A stretch of DNA of 64,000 nucleotides from Lepidostoma basale (GCA_022606425.2 JAHDVF020000106.1:1426001-1490000), one strand, 5' to 3'; shown: positions 53,151 to 63,189, counted from the stretch's first letter. Numbers and translations: made by a program. Notes: generated from the letters alone by a model not told the origin.

Positions 53151-54230
53151 ATGTTCGACGTATTCGGCTCCGTCAAGGGGCTGCTCAAACTCGACTCGGT
53201 ATGCATCGACAACAATATTTTCCGACTGCACTACAAGGCCACCGTCATCATCCTGGTGGCCTTCTCCCTGCTGGTGACCTCGCGCCAGTACATCGGGGAC
53301 CCCATCGACTGCATCGTGGACGAGATCCCGCTCAACGTGATGGACACGTACTGCTGGATCTACTCCACCTTCACCATCCCCAACAGGCTGGTGGGGCGCG
53401 TGGGCAAGGACGTGGTCCAGCCCGGCGTGGCCTCGCACGTGGACGGCGAGGACGAGGTCCGCTACCACAAGTACTACCAGTGGGTGTGCTTCGTGCTCTT
53501 CTTCCAGGCCATCCTGTTCTACGTGCCGCGCTACCTGTGGAAGACCTGGGAGGGCGGCCGCATCAAGATGCTGGTGCTGGACCTCAACTGCCCGATAGTC
53601 AGCGAAAAGTGCAAGAACGACCGCAAGAAGCTGCTCGTGGACTACTTCTCGACGAACCTGCACACGCATAGGTACTACGCGTACCGCTTCTTCATATGCG
53701 AGGTGCTCAACTTCATCAACGTGGTTGGACAGATCTACTTCATGGACTTCTTCCTGGACGGAGAGTTCTCCACCTACGGCAGCGACGTGGTCAAGTTCAC
53801 GGAGATGGAACCGGAGGACAGGGAGGACCCGATGTCACGGGTGTTTCCTAAAGTGACCAAGTGCACGTTCCACAAATACGGTCCCTCGGGGGGCGTCCAG
53901 AAGTTCGACGGGCTGTGCGTGCTGCCGCTGAACATCGTGAACGAGAAGATCTACGTGTTCCTGTGGTTCTGGTTCGTGATCCTGAGCGTGCTGAGCGGCA
54001 TCTCGCTGCTGTACCGGCTGGCCGTGATCTCGGGCAAGAAGCTGCGCCTGTACCTGCTGCGCGCGCGCTCCCGCCTCGCGCCGCACGACCAGGTGAAGAC
54101 CGTGGCCGACAACTGCCACATCGGGGACTGGTTCGTGTTGTACCAGCTCGGCAAGAACATCGACCCGCTGGTCTACAAGGAGCTGGTGGCGGACCTGGCG
54201 GAGAAGCTGGTCGGCAAGGCGCCCGTGTAG
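53151..54230 (+). CDS. inx2: Innexin 2 (gap-junction channel subunit)
   Basis: A 359-residue innexin, full family length. Six or eight subunits form a hemichannel in the plasma membrane, and two hemichannels join neighbouring cells to pass ions and small molecules. It starts MFDVFGSVKGLLKLDSVCID, the hallmark innexin 2 N-terminus. TM1 is about residues 27-47. Extracellular loop 1 has Cys54 and Cys68. The family signature YYQWV is at 108-112, opening TM2 (about 109-129). TM3 is about 176-200. Loop 2 has Cys238 and Cys256. TM4 is about 266-289. A basic cytoplasmic tail ends EKLVGKAPV. The chosen ATG (53151) has a CACA context. An in-frame ATG at 52854 lies in SINE sequence and is rejected. No stop, frameshift or intron. 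Strong GC bias at third positions contrasts with the AT-rich surroundings and fits a long-conserved expressed gene. A 5' non-coding exon outside this exon is possible. Confidence 0.97.
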   Translation: MFDVFGSVKGLLKLDSVCIDNNIFRLHYKATVIILVAFSLLVTSRQYIGDPIDCIVDEIPLNVMDTYCWIYSTFTIPNRLVGRVGKDVVQPGVASHVDGEDEVRYHKYYQWVCFVLFFQAILFYVPRYLWKTWEGGRIKMLVLDLNCPIVSEKCKNDRKKLLVDYFSTNLHTHRYYAYRFFICEVLNFINVVGQIYFMDFFLDGEFSTYGSDVVKFTEMEPEDREDPMSRVFPKVTKCTFHKYGPSGGVQKFDGLCVLPLNIVNEKIYVFLWFWFVILSVLSGISLLYRLAVISGKKLRLYLLRARSRLAPHDQVKTVADNCHIGDWFVLYQLGKNIDPLVYKELVADLAEKLVGKAPV

Positions 54231-55740
54231 CCCGCGGCCCGGGAGAACTGTTAAGACTGCTAACTCAGATAACGGTCGGTGTATACGTAAGAAGAATGCA
54301 TCGTCGCCATGTTGAGACGCCGAACTCTATTGTTATACAAAGACTCCAAGTGCGCGGTGCTCTCGAGTGATGCCATGAAGCCGTCGGAACATATCCTAAC
54401 GTTTACAATCATTTTTATCGTTACAATGAATTCCCAATTTATATACATACAACTTGTATTTCGAGGACCAATTTACATTTGAATAGATCGCTTCGCTTAT
54501 TAGTTTAGATTACAACGGCTGTTGCGCGCGGAGATCGAAATGCCATGCACTCGGTTATTGTAACTAATTATAATTTATTTTGTGTGAGAACAGCGGATGC
54601 GTATCATTATGTTTCCGCGCCCGAACTCCGAGGCGGGAAGCCACTTGAATATTTCTTTATGCTTCTTTGTCATCAAGTTCGGCCATCTTGAATCGTGCAT
54701 CGGCCCGCGCAGGTAGACGGGATTCCAAGCTTTAAAATCATTCCTTATCTTTGTTTATTATCAGCCCGCTCGTTTTAAATTGTTTTACAATCGGGTGTGC
54801 GTCTAACTTTATTGTTCCCCGTATCATTTGTCGGTTTAACCATTTGGTTATTCCCTTGTGGACATTTCTGGAAGGTCTCAAGCCGATAGCCGCTGTAACG
54901 TCATACGCCATGCCCCGTCGGGTCAAAGTGTAGCCCTAATATAATGTATTTAGTTGATATATTGCAGCCATTAGGAGATATTATAATAGTTGTAACTTCT
55001 CAGACGTTTACGCGGTCAACTATATTCCGACAAGTTAAATAAACCACACAACTGTTGTTTATTAATTTTCTAATGTTTTTTTCAAGCAATCTAACCACAA
55101 CTTTTTGGTTATGTAGTACAAAATAACTTTTTATAATATCCTTTATTAACATTTCGAATTAAAACAAATATATATAACATTGTTAGTTATATTTATGTAT
55201 TTTTCGATGTATTCGTAGTCATTTCAAAGTTCAATGAGTTATCTACAAAAAATATTTTACTAACGATGACTCGTGATAATTTCTCATAAAAATGGATTTA
55301 AAATATCAGTATTTTATTAAAATGAATGCATGGCTGCGTGAAAATGAATATTAATAGCATTTTGTATATAATCTGATCTATGAATGGCGAAATTCTTGCA
55401 TTTTAAAGTATGAAATCTTATCGGAAATGTTTATTTTGTTATATTATATACATATTGTGGCACTTCTTGTTATTATAATACTTAGGTTCTCCGTGTCTCT
55501 ACCGCATCGTTTGAGAAACATTCCATGTGTCGCCTTAGATTGAGACAGCTTCTCAATATTTCTTTTGTGTTTTATGCATAATTTTACATTGATATTTTAT
55601 TTTTAAATATATCCAATTGCATTATCATGTTTTCGTCAATATACAAGTAATAGTGTGATAAATTTTTCTAAGGTAGTTTTTAAAATAAATAAAAATTAAT
55701 AAATCAATATTAATTATTTTGTATTTTCATTATTATTCAT
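54231..55740 (+). other. Probable inx2 3' UTR and unique flank
   Basis: About 1.5 kb with no LINE, SINE or foldback match, the longest repeat-free stretch in the window. Poly(A) signal candidates are AATAAA at 55038-55043 and 55684-55693 (overlapping AAATAAATAAAAA). Absence of insertions fits a constrained 3' UTR. Transcript end not determinable from sequence alone. Confidence 0.55.
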
Positions 55741-55759
55741 AACTCACTATCTATAACTA

Positions 55760-56085
55760 AAATGTGGCTCCATCGCCGATAGCTCAGAGTTCCCTGGACA
55801 GACATGGTTACCAATACCGCATTCCTGAGACGAGCTAGAGTTGACAGGGAACTGTTATCAACTATCAAGGTTCGAAAGATTTCACATCTGGGTCATATAC
55901 TGCGTGGGGAAAAGTACCACCTTCTCCAGCTGATGTTGGAAGGGAAGATTGAGGGACGCCGAGGGCCCGGTAGAAGACAAATGTACTGGCTGCGAAACGT
56001 GTGGGAATGGAACAGCATTCGAAGTATGAAGGGAGCTGTTCCGAGGTGATCCCCAACGTTGGAAGGACCCGACAGGGCACTTGAA
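55760..56085 (+). mobile_element. RTE-E LINE C-terminus
   Basis: Plus strand: TDMVTNTAFLRRARVDRELL, VRKISHLGHILRGEKYH, LEGKIEGRRGPGRRQMYWLR and NVWEWNSIRSM, an 81-codon open frame at 55804-56049. AAGAAGAA tail at 56080. Confidence 0.82.
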
Positions 56086-56087
56086 GA

Positions 56088-56395
56088 AGAACTAACCATC
56101 ACGCCGTCTCTCCGAAGGAGTAGGCAGAAATAATGGACTGTCACACTTTTCTTTCCTGACGTACCTATTTCGGTTCCTCAACATTCATACATCATGCCAT
56201 GCATGCTCGTCGATTCCTCACGTGGCCGACATTAAATATTTGTTTTTTTTTATCGTGCCACGTTTTCCTAAGTCTTCCTCTATTTCTAGTTCCATTTACA
56301 TCGTTAACATATATTTTTTGCTTTCATTCATTCTTTCCATGAATCCAAACCATCTTAATGTTCCTTTTAGCCATATTTGTACATTGTTCCAGCCA
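56088..56395 (-). mobile_element. TTAG-tail LINE fragment
   Basis: Starts at the 3' tail abutting the RTE-E tail (ACTAACCATCACGCCG). Hairpin CTCCGAAGGAG. Coding to the LRWFG region with deletions. Confidence 0.72.
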
Positions 56396-56642
56396 TCACA
56401 GCAAATAGAAATATATCTACTGAATCAATGATGGCAGTGCACAATAGGGTTCTTGTGCCGACCTTTGTGTATGAAAGTGATGTCACGATCGAAGTGGTGG
56501 CGATGAGGTTCGCAACCCATCACACCGCGTCTCCCGCGGAGCGAAAAGAGAAGGATGGAGTGCCGCATCAGTAAAAGTGTGACAGTCCATTCTTTCTGCC
56601 TACCCTTTCGGGGAGACGGCGTGATGGTTAGTTAGTTAGTTA
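56396..56642 (+). mobile_element. Deleted TTAG-tail LINE: 5' end joined to 3' end
   Basis: 56396-56478 is a piece of the ANRNIST...MAVHNRVLVPT region. 56487-56573 matches the 5' end seen at 11430-11520 (GGTGGCGATGAGGTTCGCAA). It is joined at about 56573 directly to the last 70 bp of the 3' end (GTGTGACAGTCC to the hairpin and TTAG tail). Nearly the entire coding region is missing. Confidence 0.75.
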
Positions 56643-56745
56643 GTTAAGTGAAGTCTGGAGTTGGCAGAAGAAGGATAAATCACTAAGAAGAATATGCGGA
56701 CAAACAAATCATGACAGCTGAGTCAGCTGCAGTAGATAAATCTAA
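56643..56745 (+). mobile_element. Short degraded TTAG-tail LINE piece
   Basis: GTGAAGTCTGGAGTTGGCAG and KKDKSLRRICG-like reading, then decay. Confidence 0.5.
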
Positions 56746-57119
56746 TTTTATTCAAAACATAGATAGTTTCGGGATTAACGTTAAGTAATAAATAAACAGA
56801 TAATTTTGACAGTTATTTTAAACATTAAATAAAATATATTATTGATTGCGTGATTGGTACAGATAATTTTATATTGTATAAATGAATAATACCCTCTTGA
56901 ACTGTGAAGTTTAAATGTATGATAAAAGATATGACATATTTTCATACTCAACAATATTGACAAAGATAAATGCCAAATCCTATAACACTATTCTTATTAA
57001 TTTTATTTTAACACAATCTTATCAATACAAATAAATGATAGCGTCCAAACACTTCAAATAAAAAAGTACCAAAAAATTATTATCTCAAAAATGAAAAATG
57101 TCATTAAATATCATCTTAG
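56746..57119. other. No recognisable feature
   Basis: AT-rich sequence without supported features. Confidence 0.45.
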
Positions 57120-57895
57120 TATTTAATGACATCTTAGTATAAAACACAGCGGAAGCTTTGTAGACTTCACGAAAGGGGGCAAAAGTAGGTCTCAAGATTA
57201 ACATGTCCAAGACAGTAGACCTACGAGTGTCCACGAATGACTCCACCCCAATCTTGCTCCACGGTGTCCCTCTTGTGACCACGCCCAGCTTCTGCTACCT
57301 TGGTAGTATGATAGCAGGCTCAGGAGGTACGGAGGAAGATGTAGCCAGCAGACTTGACAAGGCAAGGGGAGCTTTCGCTATGCTTCGCTCTGTATGGCGC
57401 TCCGGTATCATTTCGAGGAAGCTCAATCTCCAAGTATTCAGCAGTAGCGTTAAAAGCGTACTGGTGTACGGATGTGAGACTTGGAAGTCTACCGCGGACG
57501 TTATTGGTAAACTCCAGGTGTTTATAAATAGGTGCCTTCGCTCAATATTCAGGATCTATTGGCCCCAAACAGTGTCAAATGCCGTTCTCTGGACCATGGC
57601 AGGCGAAAAGCCAAAGTCGCTAGGCGCAAATGGCAGTGGATCGGTCACACTCTGAGACGGAACCCAGCCTGCATCGCTCAGGACGCACTAGACTGGTCCC
57701 CTATGGGGGGAAAGAGAAAGCGAGGCAGACCTAGAGCCACCTGGAGAAGAACCCTGCAGGACGAGGTTAAGGCAGCAGACCTCACTTGGGATGATGTTAA
57801 GCATCAGGCATGCGATAGAGTCGGATGGAGAAAATTCCTTGAGGCCCTATGCACCATGGAGGTGACAGGACAAAAATAAGAAAGAAAAAGAAGAT
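57120..57895 (+). mobile_element. RTE-F LINE, RT thumb to C-terminus
   Basis: Frame 1 (57185-57600): GLKINMSKTVDLRVS, TPSFCYLGSMIAGSGGTEED, SVLVYGCETWKSTADVIGKL and RCLRSIFRIYWPQTVSNAVL. Frame 2 (57600-57879): WQWIGHTLRRNPACIAQD, KRKRGRPRATWRRTLQDEVK and DRVGWRKFLEALC, with a stop at 57879. A single frameshift near 57600 separates them. Matches the RTE-clade consensus very closely. AAGAAAG tail. The most intact RTE C-terminus here. Confidence 0.9.
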
Positions 57896-57909
57896 TTAAA
57901 TACTTATAC

Positions 57910-58635
57910 GGAAATTATTGTTAGCAAATGACAGTTTGTAATATAAGTGTAAATGAAGAAAACTTGGAACAGGTGAGGGAATTTGTGTATTTAGGCAGCA
58001 TGTTCACAGCGGATGGCCGAACGGACAGTGATGTTGAAAGATGGGTTGGTGCGGGTAACAAAGTGAATGGAGCTTTAGAAATAGTTATTAGAAACAAGAA
58101 TTTATCAATGAAAGCGAAAATGGCCGTTCACAATAGAGTTCTAGTCTCGACCCATATGTATGGAAGCGAAGCATGGAACTGGCAGAAGAAAGATGAGAGC
58201 AGAATAAATGCGGTAGAGATGAGGTCCTTAAGACGTATGTGTGGTAGAACGATGTACGACAGAATCTCAAATGCTAATATTATGAAGGAATGTAGAGCGA
58301 AAGAAGGTATTATGAACAAAATTATGAAAGGATCGGTGCATTGGTTCGGACATATGGAACGCATGGATGGAGAAAGAATGGTTAATAAAGTATACGTTAA
58401 TGATGTAAATGGGGTACGGAGTCGAAGCAGACCGAGGAAAACATGGCATGACCAATTTAATCAAATTTTAAAGGTTGGTCATGTCAGAAGTCGGAGGAAT
58501 CGACGTGCGTGTATGACTCGTATGAATGTGGAGGAAACGAGAGAGGTTTGCCAGGATAGAGTAGTGTGGCGGTCCATTCTCTCTGTCTACCCCTGCGGGA
58601 AACGGCGTGATGGTTTGTTTGTTTGTTTGGTACCA
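57910..58635 (+). mobile_element. TTAG-family LINE, second subfamily, C-terminus
   Basis: Open for 254 codons (57928-58692): MTVCNISVNEENLEQVREF, LGSMFTADGRTDSDVERWV, SEAWNWQKKDESRINAVEMR, KGSVHWFGHMERMDGERMVN, RPRKTWHDQFNQILKVGHVR and VWRSILSVYPCGK. The natural stop has been lost by a 1-bp deletion in the 3' UTR. The 3' tail is (TTTG)n (58612-58628) instead of (TTAG)n. Confidence 0.88.
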
Positions 58636-58689
58636 AATCATTCAATATACTTACTTATTTCCTTTGGCCTTACAACTCTTGAAGAGTTT

Positions 58690-59025
58690 TAGCCTCCTTG
58701 ATGATTTTATTTCAAGCTCCTCGATCCTGCGCCTTTTGCTCCCAGCAGTCCGATTAGACCATCAGCCAGAACATTGTCCATTAGGCGCTGTCTAGGCCTT
58801 CCTAGAGGTCTTACTCCAGTCGGTCTAGACGCGTACAGGGTCTTGATTGCGCTGGTCTCTTCGGCTCGACATACGTGCCCAATCCATGCTAGGCGACCGG
58901 CTCTCACAGGTGCTCGTTACAAGGGGCTGCTGGGTCATCGTACGGATCTCTTGGTTGATCCTATGCCTCCAAGTTCCCGCTGCAACACAACCAGGATCAT
59001 TCTAAGTATCCTATTCTCAAACCAG
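58690..59025 (-). mobile_element. RTE-G LINE C-terminus
   Basis: Minus strand: RILRMILVVLQRELGGI, then VRAGRLAWIGHVCRAEETSA, LYASRPTGVRPLGRPRQRLM and DNVLADG. Seen once in the window. Confidence 0.78.
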
Positions 59026-59171
59026 TAGATTAAACATTAAATATAGACGTCACAAATAAACGTTTTATCATACTCCTCTCTGCAACTCATTATCAACTTG
59101 TTATTAGTTAGATAACTCCGACGCAAAATTAATTGATTCATTATAATTATTACATAATAATACATTTACAT

Positions 59172-59235
59172 TATTTATAGCAACAACAAACCACCACGCC
59201 GTTTCCCCGGAGAGGAAGGCCGAGAGAAAGGACCT
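59172..59235 (-). mobile_element. Second-subfamily LINE 3' tip
   Basis: (CAA)n tail, ACCACGCCGTTTCCCCGGAG and the terminal coding bases. Very short. Confidence 0.6.
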
Positions 59236-59259
59236 CTACACTATTTATTTATTTATACT

Positions 59260-60180
59260 TAGGAAATTGAAAATAACTTTGTTTAATTCATTAATTATTA
59301 AAATAATATTTAAAAACACGACAAGTTTCGGAGGATACCTCCATCTTCAGGTGTAAAAATATAATAAAAACTAAACAAAGAAAGACTAATATAAAAACGC
59401 ATTCGATACAATAATTAAATTTTTAAAATTAACCTGGGTAATTTGTTATGAGTACTAATAATATTTTTATCAGTAAGAACTATTTTATAATAAATAATAT
59501 TAAATAATAATAATACGAGTACACGGAGGATATCTTAATTTTAGAAATCCTCAAGTCGGTGAAATTGGGTGAAAACATAATTAATAATCAGATTCCTCCT
59601 TTTACTCCTTTCTCCTTAAATACTTTGTCTACATTTAATCTCCCAAGCTCCCATTCCCAATCAAATGCAAAGTAATCATTTATTAATTTCTATATAAATT
59701 GTGTCTTTTCAAATGCATGTTTTTTCTAAATTACAATTTTTTATATTTTTTTATAAAATCATCGTGTATTATTATTATTTAATATTATTTATTAGTTCTT
59801 ACTGATAAAAAAAGTATTATTAGTACTGATAGCAAATAGCCCAGGTTAATTTTTAAATTTGAATTATTGTATCGAAGTCGGAATAATCGACGTGCGTACA
59901 TGGTACGATGTATAAATGTAGAGGAAGCCCGAGAGGTATGCCAGGACAGAGCATTGTGGCGATCCATCCTCTCTGCCAACTCCTCCGGGGAAATGGCGTG
60001 ATGGTAAGTTAGTTAGTTATTATTGTATCGAATTTTAAATGCGTTTTTATATTAGTCTTTCTTTGTTTAGTTTTTATTATATTTTTACACCTGAAGATGG
60101 AGGTATCCTCCGAATAATGTTGTGTTTTTAAATATTTTTTAAATAATTAATTAAACAAAGTTATTTTCAATTTCCTAGGT
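59260..60180. mobile_element. Foldback with hammerhead-like ends, family 5
   Basis: Left part 59260-59500 is complementary to right part 59760-60180. The left motif on the minus strand is the best hammerhead candidate: CTGAAGA 59344-59350, a spacer T, a 5-bp helix (59330-59334 with 59338-59342), GAAAC 59325-59329, TT, GTC 59320-59322, and a helix I of four pairs (59316-59319 with 59351-59354). The right copy (CTGAAGA at 60091-60097) is decayed at GAAAC. Confidence 0.7.
59877..60018 (+). mobile_element. 142-bp TTAG-tail LINE insertion with target duplication
   Basis: Flanked by ATTATTGTATCGAA at 59863-59876 and 60019-60032. It contains only the last bases of the ORF, the CTCCGGGG hairpin and GTAAGTTAGTTAGTT. 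Shows the exact 3' end of the family. Confidence 0.92.
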
Positions 60181-60284
60181 GTATTACTATGGAATTCCAC
60201 AGTGTTAATGCCTTAGCATTCAATAAATGTATTTATTTATATTTCTTATAAACAAATAAGACATAATATACGAAAAACATTTAG

Positions 60285-60507
60285 GCGACTCATTTGGACA
60301 CAAAACGGTATCAATATGAAACTAATACAATATCGATATGAATAATAGAAATACAATACGAGAAATACAATATCGATATGAAACCAAGAGATAACATCCG
60401 AGTATCTCAGAAGGATCTCAAATATGTCGACGTCAGTGAGGCAATACTCTTTCCAGAATTGATATTTTATTTTTTTGAACATCGCCTTACTGACACTAAA
60501 AATTCCA
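60285..60507 (+). repeat. Unclassified repeat U2, copy 1
   Basis: Holds a 63-bp core (60432-60494) with inverted ends GTCAGTGAGGC/GCCTTACTGAC. It lies inside a longer block (ATACAATATCGATATGAAAC and TCAGAAGGATC) repeated in inverse orientation at 63683-63833. Confidence 0.65.
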
Positions 60508-60514
60508 GTATCTT

Positions 60515-60640
60515 CTGCGTTCTCTGCCCCATCTTACGACATCTTCCACCTACCTTGCAGATTTCGCGGATAGCCGTGTTCCTCGCCCTATCACGAAGAG
60601 TCTTTCCTGCTATCATCCTCAGCGTCCGCATCTCTGGCAA
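60515..60640 (-). mobile_element. RTE-A LINE fragment
   Basis: Minus strand: MRTLRMIAGKTLRDRARNTA, IREICKVGGRC and KMGQRTQK. Confidence 0.7.
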
Positions 60641-60964
60641 GAAATTATACTTATATCATAAATCTGTTACCATCTCTACTGTATCCGTTACTAAAATACC
60701 TAGTATCGCATAATACCTGGTGAATTAGTCATTCAAATTTCTCCTAACTACGGTAGACACAAGGCAAAGCACTTGTTTACAGAACTGTAGATGGGTCTTT
60801 GGAAAATTACCTGTCGCGCAGATTGTACACCGATTTCCTAGGTATCTGTTATACCGTATCTGTTAGCGGTGAAATTTGGACCGAGTATTCAAGTGGATTC
60901 GTCATGACTCAGTTCATTCTAGAAACTCTGTAGAAATTTGAAGGACATTTGTGAAATACTTCTT

Positions 60965-61925
60965 GTATATTTAATGACTAACCAACTCACCAAACATCAC
61001 GCCGTCTTCGCGAAGGTGTAGGCAGAAAGAACAGACCGCCACACTATTCTTTCCTGACATACTTCTCTCGATTCCTCAACATTCATACGTAGTATCATGC
61101 ATGCACGACGTTTATATGACGTGCCCGACATTCAATATTTAAAAATAATAATTAAATAAAACGATGTTTTTTGAACTATTTACACTTTTGTCTTTATTTC
61201 GACAGCGACCGGTTTCGCCAGGCTCGCTGGCATCGACAGACTGGTGGACTTGACCAGTAAGTCGATGCCAGCGAGCCTGGCGAAACCGGTCGCTGTCGAA
61301 ATAAAGACAAAAGTGTAAATAGTTAAAAACATCGTTTTATTTAATTAGTATTTAAATGAACTTCCATCAAGAGATTTCAGTAAAATCATTGATTAATTCA
61401 ATATTTAATTTATTTGACCGTGCCACGTTTACCTCTATGTATATTATACTTTTTTACTATTCTTTTTTCGTTTATTCTATCCATGTGTCCAAAGCATCTT
61501 AATGATTCTTTCATTATTTTGTTCATAACACCATCATTCGCACCGCATTCACTTCTTATATTTTCATTCGACACTCTATCATACACAGAGTATCCACACA
61601 TTCGTCTAAGAGATCTCATTTCAACTGCATTTATTCTACTTTCATCCTTCTTTTGCCAGTTCCATGCTTCGTTTCCATACATAAGGGTCGGTAGAAGAAC
61701 ACCATTGTGCATTGCCATTCTAGCTTTTTGGATAGGTTTTTGTTTGCGATGACAACTTTAAGTGCACCATTCACTTTGTTGCCTGCGCCAACCCTTCTTT
61801 CAATATCCCTCTCCACTGTAAACATACTACCTAAATACACGAACTCAACTACTTGCTCCAAATTTTCACCATTCACGCTAATGTTGTAATTCGCTGGAAC
61901 TTTTTCGAGAATATTCGTCATATAG
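60965..61925 (-). mobile_element. TTAG-tail LINE split by a palindromic element
   Basis: 3' tip at 60970 (ATCACGCCGTCTTCGCGAAG, a hairpin variant). Coding continues at 61408-61925: ISVNGENLEQVVEFVYLGSM, then a frameshift, MHNGVLLPTLMYGNEAWN and CGYSVYDRVSNENIRSECG. The interruption at 61142-61395 has 12-bp direct repeats. Confidence 0.85.
61142..61395. mobile_element. Palindromic hammerhead-like element with target duplication, family 3
   Basis: Flanked by ATTCAATATTTA (61130-61141 and 61396-61407). Arms of about 88 bp (61152-61239 and 61262-61350) with TTTGTCTTTATTTCGACAGC and complement. Each arm carries the CTGTCGA-type core, a GCCAG..CTGGC helix, GAAAC and CGGTC. The 44 bp next to the right duplication match the start of the mariner fragment at 30870 in reverse. 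Confidence 0.85.
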
Positions 61926-62204
61926 TCTCACTTGTTAGTACGAGTAATTCCAAAACACGAGCGTCTCTGAATCCGTAAAAGAACCGTTATAAGTTGTGTG
62001 GTCATGATCCATGTTAACCAAATCGAAGCCTGCGATTCAAAATGGCGTAAATGGATTCCGTTGACTTAACAGGAATATGCTTTAATGTCGGTATATTAAA
62101 AGCAAATGTCTTAAACCGTTTTCTTATAAACTTAAGGAAGTATTTTAATCAGTTTATTAACAATTTTTACGTATGTAAAATATGAAGCTCATACGAGAAA
62201 TTGT

Positions 62205-62490
62205 ATGTTCTTCTTTCCGTGTCCTGTCAGGTCTCCCCAACGTTGACTATCACCCTTGAGTAGGCCTCCCCGTCCTGGGCAGCGGAACAGCTCCCCCACG
62301 GGCCTCAGCCCCGTCCACTCTCGGATGTTCCTCAGCCAGGAAACCCGCCTTCTCCCAACACCTCGTCGACCCTCAATCTTACCCTCCAAGATCAGATGTA
62401 ATAGTGCGTACTTTTCGCCTCTCAGAACATGGCCCAAGTAGGACACCTTACGGACTTTGATGTTGCTCAGTAACTCTCTCAGCAATTGTA
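62205..62490 (-). mobile_element. RTE-E LINE C-terminus
   Basis: Minus strand: MLRELLSNIKVRKVSYLGHV, LRGEKYALLHLILEGKIEG, RRGVGRRRVSWLRNIREWTG. Frame open for 98 codons. Confidence 0.83.
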
Positions 62491-62534
62491 CATTTATCCG
62501 AAAAGCACTCGCAAATTAATAAAATAAATTACTA

Positions 62535-63005
62535 AATCTTCTTCTTCTTTGCTAGCCTTCCTGCCTCCACTGCTGGATATAGACCTCTTCAAATTTCCTC
62601 CACTTGTCTCAATCCTGCCCCCTTTGTATCCAAGATTTTCCAACCCTTTTGACAATATCATCGGTCCATCTCATCGGTGGCCTTCCGACACTTCGCCTAT
62701 TTGCCCATGGTCTCCAACTGAGTATCCTAGGTGCCCATCTGTTGCCACCCTGTCTAGCCGAGTGTCCAGCCCACTGCCATTTCAATTTTGCCACTCGGTA
62801 CATGACGTCAGCAACCCTGATTTCTTCATTTCTTATGCAGTCACGCAAGTTCACACAAAGTATCGGTCTTTCCATAGACCTCTGTGTACACTTGAGCCTG
62901 TGGACACTTTTTGCTGTAAGAGTTGTCGTCTCTAGTCTGTTTGTCATCATGGGCAGTATCGAATACCTTTCTTTTAAGACAAACCGGTATTTCATCATTT
63001 TCAAA
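62535..63005 (-). mobile_element. RTE-H LINE C-terminus
   Basis: Minus ORF 63076-62609: MMKYRFVLKERYSILPMMTN, RSMERPILCVNLRDCIRNEE, VAKLKWQWAGHSARQGGN and NRRSVGRPPMRWTDDIVKRV. AAG tail complement at 62539-62551. RTE-type C-terminal domain. Confidence 0.83.
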
Positions 63006-63189
63006 ACTAAATGGTTGTTATTAATGTCATAACAATGAACTATGTTATATGTGGTAACAACACCATATATTAACATGTATTATGCGATGTATTGTTCCAT
63101 ACGTTAACAATAACTAAGATCTGGTATTTTTAAAGTTTCAGTATCACCTGCCTTCCAGTATCTTGATGTCTTGAAGTGGAGACCATGAA

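Noticed and set aside
53117..53671. Long alternative frames on both strands over inx2
   Set aside because: Shadow frames caused by high GC at third positions. They have no domain, while the innexin frame is complete.
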